From an uncultured Verrucomicrobiota bacterium (GTDB lineage: Bacteria; Verrucomicrobiota; Verrucomicrobiae; Opitutales; Opitutaceae), in assembly GCA_946482165.1 (NCBI GenBank), contig CAMLQS010000089.1, positions 1-16,240 of the forward strand: 16,240 nt of DNA, given 5' to 3'. The notes under the pieces are model-generated. The model had not been told where the DNA came from. It saw nothing but the letters and a program-made list of their open reading frames with translations, and ran no database searches. Positions 1 to 5,613 of the stretch are shown here, in pieces. Each line of letters starts with the position of its first letter. The stretch's first letter is position 1. Position numbers and translations under genes: made by a program.

Positions 1-1
1 C

Positions 2-88
2 ACCGTCCGCGCCGGCGGCCTCGTCACCCTCGCCGCCCCCCTTGACGCCCCCCGACGCTTCTTCCGCCTCGTCCTTTCGGAAAACTAA
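2..88 (+). CDS. 3' end of a probable secreted protein (partial)
   Basis: An open frame enters from the left edge and ends at TAA 86-88, leaving 28 residues that end in RRFFRLVLSEN. The pattern of a short beta-strand, then Pro/Ala, then FFRLxL at the extreme C-terminus is what I know from the tails of large exported verrucomicrobial proteins. It resembles the last residues of the giant protein in this window (APVFVRLEVSTP). The function of the missing part cannot be inferred. Codon use (XXC bias) matches the neighbouring genes, which supports real coding. The family call is an inference from a short segment. Confidence 0.6.
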   Translation, partial: TVRAGGLVTLAAPLDAPRRFFRLVLSEN

Positions 89-111
89 CACCCCGCCAAT
101 TCCGAACGTAG

Positions 112-132
112 CGGAACGGCGGAGCCGTTTCG
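112..132 (+). terminator. GC-rich hairpin after the partial first gene, terminator or REP-like palindrome
   Basis: CGGAACGGC (112-120) pairs with GCCGTTTCG (124-132) around a GGA loop, giving a 9-bp stem with one G-T pair. It begins 23 bases after the first stop codon. The downstream bases (TCTGTCCC) are only weakly T-rich, so this is not a textbook intrinsic terminator. The same left arm can also pair as CGGAA (112-116) with TTCCG (100-104), which would exclude the larger hairpin. A repeated intergenic palindrome is an equally good explanation. Confidence 0.4.
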
Positions 133-180
133 TCTGTCCCTCCGCCTCGCTCGCCCCCCTCACTCCCTCCTCCCTCCAAC

Positions 181-1170
181 ATGCACTATCGCACCTTCGG
201 CCGCCTCGGCTGGAAAATCTCTGAAATCGGCTTCGGCGCCTGGGCCCTCGGCGGCGGCGCCTGGGGCTCGCAAGACGACCGCGACTCCCTCGCCGCCCTC
301 CACGAGGCCCTCGACCTCGGCGTCAACCTCATTGACACCGCCGCCGGCTACGGCAACGGCCGCAGCGAACGCGTCATCGCCCGCGCCCTCGCCGAGCGCC
401 GCGACCGCCAGCGCGAACACGTTTACCTCGTCACCAAGACCCCGCCCGTCGCCGGCAACTGGCCGCCCCAGCCGCACGAAAACGTCGAGGACCGCTACCC
501 CGAGTCCCACCTCCGCGCCAACCTCGAGGAACGCCTCCGCGAACTCGGCGTCGACTGCATCGATGTTCTCCTCCTTCACGTCTGGTCGCGCTCCTGGAAC
601 CGCGACCCCGCCCCGCTCGCCGTCCTCGAACGCTTCAAGCAGGAGGGCAAGATCCGCGCCTACGGCATCTCCACGCCCGACCACGACCAGGACCAGCTCA
701 ACACCCTGCTCGCCGCCGGCCGCCTCGATGTCGTGCAACTCGTCTACAATCTCTTCGAACAACAACCCGCCGCCGAGGCCCTTCCTCTCGCGCAAGAAAG
801 CGGCGCCGCCGTCATGGGACGCCTCGTCTTCGACGAGGGCGGTCTCACCGGCAAGCTCGACCCGGAAAAACCCTTCCCGGCCGACGATTTTCGCAGTCGC
901 TACTTCGGCGGCGACCGCCTCGCCCGCACCGCCGAGCGCGTCGCGCTCATCCGCGAAGACCTCGCCGGCACCGGCGTCGAATTGCCCGCCGCCGCGATCA
1001 AGTTCGCCCTCGCTCACCCGGCCATGAGCACGGTCATCCCCGGTATGCGCAACGCCGCCCAAGCCCGCGCCAACGTCGCCATCTCCGACCAGCCCGACCT
1101 CGCGCCCGAGCTCCTCGCCCGCCTCCGCCGCCACATCTGGCTCCGCGGCAACTGGCACGCCGGCAAATAA
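181..1170 (+). CDS. Aldo/keto reductase family oxidoreductase
   Basis: This 329-residue protein has the usual AKR length and starts with the family's beta-hairpin (YRTFGRLGWKISEIGFGAW). It is expected to be a cytoplasmic NAD(P)H-dependent reductase of aldehydes or ketones with a TIM-barrel fold; the substrate is unknown. The catalytic tetrad is visible: Asp52 and Tyr57 in LIDTAAGYG, Lys86 in VYLVTK, and His133 in DVLLLHVW. Near the C-terminus, the segment with ALAHPAMSTVIPGMRN is the usual cofactor-binding strand region. ATG 181 gives the full N-terminus. The 5' flank is pyrimidine-rich with no recognisable Shine-Dalgarno sequence. The next gene starts 68 bases downstream on the same strand. 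The family call is secure; physiological role and neighbour relationship are unknown. Confidence 0.93.
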   Translation: MHYRTFGRLGWKISEIGFGAWALGGGAWGSQDDRDSLAALHEALDLGVNLIDTAAGYGNGRSERVIARALAERRDRQREHVYLVTKTPPVAGNWPPQPHENVEDRYPESHLRANLEERLRELGVDCIDVLLLHVWSRSWNRDPAPLAVLERFKQEGKIRAYGISTPDHDQDQLNTLLAAGRLDVVQLVYNLFEQQPAAEALPLAQESGAAVMGRLVFDEGGLTGKLDPEKPFPADDFRSRYFGGDRLARTAERVALIREDLAGTGVELPAAAIKFALAHPAMSTVIPGMRNAAQARANVAISDQPDLAPELLARLRRHIWLRGNWHAGK

Positions 1171-1238
1171 CCCGCCGCACGCTCCCCGCGCTTACAGTTG
1201 CCAGCCTTCACCCCGGCCGGCCTGATGCCCGCCTTCTC

Positions 1239-2255
1239 ATGCTCTTGCGCGGACAACCCGGATTCGAAGAACTGCTCGTCGGCGAGGCGCGCTCGCTCGG
1301 CCTCGCCGCGACCGCCCAAGGCGGCGGTTGGGCCCTCGTCGCCACCTCCTCCGCCTCGCCCGCGCCCGCCTCGCTCGATCTCTGCTTCGCCTACGCCGCC
1401 CACCTCGCCCCCGTCGAGATCGCCGGCGAAACCGTCAACGCCCTCGCCGCCCGCCTCCTCGACCACTTCCTCGCCAGCGCGCGCGACGAACGCTTCGACG
1501 CCGCCTGGCCCTGCGTCTTCACCACCGCCGCCGGCCTCGACGGACTCGGCCGCCGCGCCGACGCCGTCGCCACCGCCTTCGCCGAGCTCCTCAAAAAACG
1601 CATGGGCCGCGTCGCTCGTCTCGCCACCCCCGACCTGCCCCGCGCCCTCGGCCCCGCGCACGGTCTCTTCGTCCACTTCGTCGATTTCAAAAAAGCCCTC
1701 GTCTCGCGCGACCTGATCCTCGGCGGACAACGCCGCATGGCCGACGACGACCTCGCCCCCTCGCGCAGCTACCTGAAAATCGAGGAGGCCTACGCCGTCC
1801 TCGGCCGCGAGCCCGCCCCCGGCGAACTCGTCGTCGACCTCGGCGCCGCCCCCGGCGGCTGGAGCTACTCCGCCGCCAAACGCGGCGCCCGCGTCATCGC
1901 CCTCGACAACGGCCCGCTCAAAGGCGGCGCCCTCGACAACCCGCTCATCGAGCACCGCCGCGCCGACGCCTACGGCTACCGCCCGGAGCCCGGCCAACGC
2001 GCCGACTGGATGTTCTGCGACCTCGTCGACGATCCTCACCACGTCCTGCGCAACCTCGTCGTCCCGTGGCTCGAAAACGCCTGGTGCCGCCGTTTTGTCG
2101 TCATCCTGAAATTCGGCCGCGTCGACGCCCTCGCCCTCCTCCGCGAAGTCCGCGCCCCCGACTCGGTCTTCTCCCGCCGCGCCCCCGGCACCCGCGTCCG
2201 CCACCTCTACCACGACCGCGAAGAGTTCACCCTCGTCGGAGAACTCTCCGGCTAA
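1239..2255 (+). CDS. rlmM: RlmM-like 23S rRNA (cytidine-2'-O)-methyltransferase
   Basis: Predicted SAM-dependent 2'-O-ribose methyltransferase; the E. coli homologue acts on C2498 of 23S rRNA. The 338 residues are slightly shorter than E. coli RlmM (366). The N-terminal half (about 1-165) corresponds to the divergent, THUMP-containing RNA-binding part. The C-terminal half is the FtsJ-like Rossmann domain, with APSRSYLKIEEA (173-184), the SAM loop VVDLGAAPGGW (198-208), DNGP (223-226), FCDLVDDP (259-266), the WCR segment (282-284) and LYHDREEFT (323-331). These match RlmM motifs closely and provide the K-D-K-E catalytic set: Lys180, Asp261, Lys291 and a Glu at 328/329. The nearest other ATG (1225) is out of frame. 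No Shine-Dalgarno is visible. A second RNA methyltransferase follows after 87 bases. A different rRNA target is possible. Confidence 0.87.
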   Translation: MLLRGQPGFEELLVGEARSLGLAATAQGGGWALVATSSASPAPASLDLCFAYAAHLAPVEIAGETVNALAARLLDHFLASARDERFDAAWPCVFTTAAGLDGLGRRADAVATAFAELLKKRMGRVARLATPDLPRALGPAHGLFVHFVDFKKALVSRDLILGGQRRMADDDLAPSRSYLKIEEAYAVLGREPAPGELVVDLGAAPGGWSYSAAKRGARVIALDNGPLKGGALDNPLIEHRRADAYGYRPEPGQRADWMFCDLVDDPHHVLRNLVVPWLENAWCRRFVVILKFGRVDALALLREVRAPDSVFSRRAPGTRVRHLYHDREEFTLVGELSG

Positions 2256-2311
2256 GCATCCGGTTAAACCCCGGCTCCCCCAAGCTCCCGCTCCGACGCT
2301 AAACTCCGGCT

Positions 2312-2357
2312 CCATGCCCCTCGCTTCCAGCTCCTTGCTTCCATGAGCCTCGCTTCC
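2312..2357 (+). repeat. Imperfect direct repeat spanning the start of the TrmH-family gene
   Basis: CCATGCCCCTCGCTTCC (2312-2328) recurs 29 bases later as CCATGAGCCTCGCTTCC (2341-2357), 15 of 17 identical, and the second copy contains the start codon of the methyltransferase gene. The first ATG (2314) opens a 10-codon frame, MPLASSSLLP, whose TGA (2344-2346) overlaps the real start as ATGA. The duplication is a direct observation. Whether the mini-frame is translated or affects initiation is unknown. Confidence 0.5.
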
Positions 2358-3092
2358 GAACTCACCCTCTGCGGCCTCGCCAACGTCCAGACCCGCTTCG
2401 CCAAGGACCCGGGTTCGATCAAGCGCCTCTTCTTCGACGAAGCCACCAGCCGCAAACTCGGCCCGATGTGCAAGGCCCTCGCGGCCGCGAAAAAAGTCTA
2501 CCGCTGCGTCCTCCCCGCCGAGTTGGAAAAAATCGCCGGCACCATGCACCACGGCGGCATCGTCTGCGTCGTGTCCGCTCCGCCCATCCCCGCCCCGCTC
2601 GCCAAAGACATCGCCGCCTGGGCCGCCGCCAAGACGCCGCTCGTGGTCCTTGATCGCATCGGCAACCCGCACAACCTCGGCGCCATCGCCCGCTCCGCCG
2701 CCTTCTTCGGCGTCGGACACATCATCGTTCCCGCCCACCCCTCCGCCGCGCTCCCCGGCGAATCCGCCTACCGCGTCTCCGAAGGCGGCCTCGAACACAT
2801 CAAGGTCTGGCGCGTGCCCACCCTCCCCGTCTTCCTCGGCGCCCTCGCCGGCGTGGGTTACGACGTCCTCGGCGCCGCCGCCCGCGGAGGAGCCCCCATC
2901 GCCCGCCACCCCGCCGGCAAACCCCTCGCCCTCGTCCTCGGCAACGAGGAGCACGGCCTCGCCCCCGAGGTTTCCAAGGCCTGCACCGGCCTCGTCACCC
3001 TCGCCGGCACCGGCAAAGTCGAATCCCTCAACGTCTCCGTCGCCGCCGCCATCCTCCTCCACGCCCTGATCGGCCGGCGCACCTCCGCTTAA
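2343..3092 (+). CDS. TrmH/SpoU-family (SPOUT) RNA 2'-O-methyltransferase, YfiF-like
   Basis: This 249-residue protein is predicted to transfer methyl from SAM to a ribose 2'-OH in tRNA or rRNA, in the cytoplasm. The N-terminal part (about 1-78) looks like the substrate-binding domain of this family, including the GTMHHGGIVCVV segment (66-77). All three SPOUT motifs are present: NPHNLGAIAR (108-117) with the catalytic Arg117, LALVLGNEEHGLA (195-207) with the conserved Asn-Glu pair, and ESLNVSVAAAILLH (227-240) with Asn230, which form the trefoil knot. The HHGG and EGGLEH signatures recall E. coli YfiF more than RlmB, so the exact target is unassigned. It lies 87 bases after the RlmM-like gene and 3 bases before the receptor gene, so cotranscription is likely. 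The only visible translation signal is an ATGA overlap with a tiny upstream frame. Confidence 0.9.
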   Translation: MSLASELTLCGLANVQTRFAKDPGSIKRLFFDEATSRKLGPMCKALAAAKKVYRCVLPAELEKIAGTMHHGGIVCVVSAPPIPAPLAKDIAAWAAAKTPLVVLDRIGNPHNLGAIARSAAFFGVGHIIVPAHPSAALPGESAYRVSEGGLEHIKVWRVPTLPVFLGALAGVGYDVLGAAARGGAPIARHPAGKPLALVLGNEEHGLAPEVSKACTGLVTLAGTGKVESLNVSVAAAILLHALIGRRTSA

Positions 3093-3095
3093 ACC

Positions 3096-5201
3096 GTGAG
3101 ATTTCCCCTTCCCCTCTCGACGCTCGCCATCGTCTCGCTGGCCGCCGCGGCCGCGGCCGAAACAGCCACCGAACTCGTCCCGCCGGTCGCCCTCCCGCCC
3201 CTCGTCGTCAGCGCCACCCGCGCGCCGCAGGACCCCGCGACGCTTCCGCTCGCCATCGACGTCGTATCCGCTGATTCGTTACGCGAATCCCCCTCCCTCG
3301 CGCTCGACGACACCCTGCGCCGCTCCGCCGCCTTCTCGCTTTTCCGCCGCTCAGGCTCCCTCACCGCCAACCCCACCGCGCAAGGCGTTTCTCTCCGCGG
3401 CATCGGCCCCAGCGGAGCCAGCCGCGCCCTCGTCCTTCTCGACGGGGTGCCGCTCAACGACCCCTTCGGCGGCTGGGTCGCCTGGACCAAGCTCCCCTCC
3501 GCCTCCCTCGACCGCGCCGAGATCGTCCGCGGCGGCGGCTCCTCCGCCTGGGGCGGCAGCTCCCTCGGCGGCATCGTCCACCTGCTCTCGTCCCCCCTCC
3601 TCGACGCCCCGACCGGCGGCTCCGCCACCGCCACGCTAGGCGACTACCGCACCCGCGGCGCCGACACCACCGCGACGGTCGCCACCGACTCCGGCCGCGA
3701 CGCCTTCCGTGTCGACGCCGCCACCTTCGCCACCGACGGCGTCCGCCTGGTTCGCGATCCCGGCAATGTCGACACCCCGGCCGACCTCGAAACCTCCCGC
3801 GGCCAACTTTCCTGGGCCCATCGTATCGGCGAAACCACGACGCTCGCGACCACCGCCCGCGCCTGGCGCGAGGACCGCGGCAACGGCACCCCCTACCAGC
3901 AAAACGCCTCCGAAGAGTTCTTCGCCTCCGCCACGCTCTCCGGCGCGCCGCACACCGACTCCTCCACGCCCGCCGCCGTCTCCGCGTGGTCGATCGCGCT
4001 CTACGCCCAGGACCAGGACTACCGCAGCACCTTCTCCGCGGTGAACGCAGCGCGCACGACCGAAACGCCCGCCAGCGACCAATACTCCGTCCCCGCCACC
4101 GCCGCCGGACTCTCCGCGCAACTCACCTTCGGCGACGCGACCGACACCGACGCCGCGCTCACCACGCTCGGCGCCGACGCCCGCCACGTCGACGGCGAGA
4201 CGCGCGAGTATTTTTTCTACGACGCCCCCTCGTCCGACTTCCTCCGCGAGCGCCGCGCCGGCGGCGCCCAGACCGTCGCCGGCCTCTTCGCCACGCACAC
4301 ACGCCCTATGGCGCCCGATGTCACGCTCACGCTCGGCGCGCGCTATGACACCACTTGGCGCGCCGACGGCTTCCGCCGCGAAACCACCCGCGCCACCGGC
4401 GCCGAGCTCCTCGACGAAACCTACGACGACCGCGACGACGAATCCTTCTCCCCGTCCGCCGGCCTTGCCTGGCGCGTCACCGACACGCTCACCGCCCGCG
4501 TCGCCGCCTACTCGGCCTATCGCACCCCCACGCTCAACGAGCTCTACCGCCCCTTCCGCGTCGGGCCCGTCACCACCCGCGCAAATCCGGATCTGGACCC
4601 CGAGACCCTCAACGGCGGCGAACTCGGCCTCGCCTACGCCTCGCGCGACACCCTCCGCGGCGTGCGCGCGACCGTGTTTCAAAACAACCTCTCCGACGCG
4701 GTCGCCAACGTCACCACCGGCCCGAGCCTGCGCCAGCGTCGCAACCTCGACTCCGCCCGCATCCGCGGCCTCGAGCTCGGCGGCCATTTTTCCCCTTCGG
4801 CCCTCCCCTCGCTTCGCCTAGATGCCGATTATCTCCTTTCCGACGCCCGCGTCCGCTCCGGCGGCTCCGGCGCGAGCGCCCTCGACGGCAAGCGCCTCGC
4901 CCAAGTCCCCCGCCACACCCTTTCCGTCGGCGCCGCCTGGCAGGCCACCCGCGCCTTGGACATCGATCTCCGCGCCCGCTGGTTTTCCGAGCAATTCGAG
5001 GACGACTTGAACACCCTCCCGCTCGCCTCCGCCACGCGCCTCGATTTCGCGACGCACTACGCCTTCACCCCGCGCCTCCGCCTCACTCTCGCCGTCGAAA
5101 ACCTCCTCGACGCCGAGATCGAAACCGGCCGCACCGCCACCGGTGTCATCAGCGTGGCTCCGCCCCGCCAGGCGCGGGCGGAGCTAACCTACGCTTGGTA
5201 G
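3096..5201 (+). CDS. TonB-dependent outer-membrane receptor
   Basis: This 701-residue precursor is a predicted 22-strand beta-barrel importing a scarce ligand (siderophore, vitamin or oligomer; not determinable here) with energy from TonB-ExbBD. It has a signal peptide (residues 1-21, hydrophobic core TLAIVSLAAAAAA), a TonB-box-like PLVVSAT (35-41), and a plug domain (about 45-165) with GVSLRGIGPSGASRALVLLDG (97-117) and AEIVRGGGSSAWG (141-153). The barrel contains the typical AYRTPTLNELYRPF segment and a NLLDAE turn near the end, and finishes with an aromatic residue (ELTYAW), the usual outer-membrane insertion signal. The start is GTG at 3096. The preceding in-frame codons are ACC and then TAA, the stop of the methyltransferase gene, so no earlier start is possible. 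There is no riboswitch space upstream. BtuB-like receptors are the closest general type I recognise, but a cobalamin substrate is not supported. Confidence 0.93.
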   Translation: MRFPLPLSTLAIVSLAAAAAAETATELVPPVALPPLVVSATRAPQDPATLPLAIDVVSADSLRESPSLALDDTLRRSAAFSLFRRSGSLTANPTAQGVSLRGIGPSGASRALVLLDGVPLNDPFGGWVAWTKLPSASLDRAEIVRGGGSSAWGGSSLGGIVHLLSSPLLDAPTGGSATATLGDYRTRGADTTATVATDSGRDAFRVDAATFATDGVRLVRDPGNVDTPADLETSRGQLSWAHRIGETTTLATTARAWREDRGNGTPYQQNASEEFFASATLSGAPHTDSSTPAAVSAWSIALYAQDQDYRSTFSAVNAARTTETPASDQYSVPATAAGLSAQLTFGDATDTDAALTTLGADARHVDGETREYFFYDAPSSDFLRERRAGGAQTVAGLFATHTRPMAPDVTLTLGARYDTTWRADGFRRETTRATGAELLDETYDDRDDESFSPSAGLAWRVTDTLTARVAAYSAYRTPTLNELYRPFRVGPVTTRANPDLDPETLNGGELGLAYASRDTLRGVRATVFQNNLSDAVANVTTGPSLRQRRNLDSARIRGLELGGHFSPSALPSLRLDADYLLSDARVRSGGSGASALDGKRLAQVPRHTLSVGAAWQATRALDIDLRARWFSEQFEDDLNTLPLASATRLDFATHYAFTPRLRLTLAVENLLDAEIETGRTATGVISVAPPRQARAELTYAW

Positions 5202-5271
5202 CCAACACTGATCGACGGAGAAGGGAGCCGCGCCCTCACGTTGCCGCGGTCGCTCCGCGTCCTCTGGACGC

Positions 5272-5314
5272 CCACGCGGCGCATATACCTTGTTTTAGGT
5301 AAACGTCCGCGTGG
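5272..5314 (+). terminator. Nested inverted repeat downstream of the receptor gene, candidate terminator or operator
   Basis: Perfect 8-bp arms CCACGCGG (5272-5279) and CCGCGTGG (5307-5314) enclose a second pair, TACCT (5286-5290) and AGGTA (5297-5301), with a TGTTTT loop. The core (5283-5303) is strikingly AT-rich for this DNA. The element lies 70 bases after the receptor stop and 300 bases before the giant gene. No T-tract follows, so a protein-binding palindrome or Rho-related structure is as possible as an intrinsic terminator. Confidence 0.45.
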
Positions 5315-5613
5315 AGGCGCGCCGGCCTCACGGGGAATCTCCCGGCGTTCTCCAAGCACGCCGCGCGTTAGGCGCGGTCCCGGCGCGGAGCCCATCCCCA
5401 TGTCTTTCCACCTAGGGCCCCTTCGGACCGAGCTTCCGCGGTCTTCATGGCGGGATCGCCCCCGACCGGATCATTCCGACGCGGAAAGGTTCGCCGCTCC
5501 CTTCCGCCGCGACGACCGGCTTCGTTCCGAAAGCGGCGCCCGCAACGTTCCGCTTCCGGCAATTTCAACCAACCGGGCCGTTCAAGAAACTCGGTAAACG
5601 GACGTCTCCCTTT
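5315..5613. other. Non-coding leader region upstream of the giant protease gene
   Basis: I see no convincing gene here. The frames present lack the XXC codon bias of the true genes and encode Arg/Pro-rich sequence. No confident -35/-10 pair or Shine-Dalgarno sequence precedes ATG 5614. The pentamer TTCCG occurs six times between 5434 and 5558. One copy forms a 5-bp hairpin, TTCCG ACG CGGAA (5474-5486), and CCGTT (5578-5582) can pair with AACGG (5597-5601) just before the start. The promoter of the giant gene probably lies somewhere in 5202-5613, but its position cannot be fixed by eye. Confidence 0.4.

Noticed and set aside
1328..2302. Arg/Pro-rich + strand frame overlapping the RlmM-like gene
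   Set aside because: Out-of-frame shadow; the overlapping frame contains the full set of RlmM motifs.
1014..3062. 682-codon minus-strand frame opposite the AKR and methyltransferase genes
   Set aside because: Same antisense artefact of codon bias; it crosses three well-supported + strand genes and shows no recognisable domain.
3060..3096. Cobalamin riboswitch upstream of the receptor
   Set aside because: Only 3 bases separate the receptor from the preceding gene, leaving no room for a riboswitch there.
5284..5289. TATACC as a -10 promoter element
   Set aside because: It lies inside the palindrome and has no acceptable -35 hexamer at 16-18 bases spacing.
5241..5597. 118-codon + strand frame in the gap before the giant gene
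   Set aside because: Arg/Pro/Ser-rich translation without homology signals or the local codon bias, and it runs through the nested palindrome; treated as non-coding.
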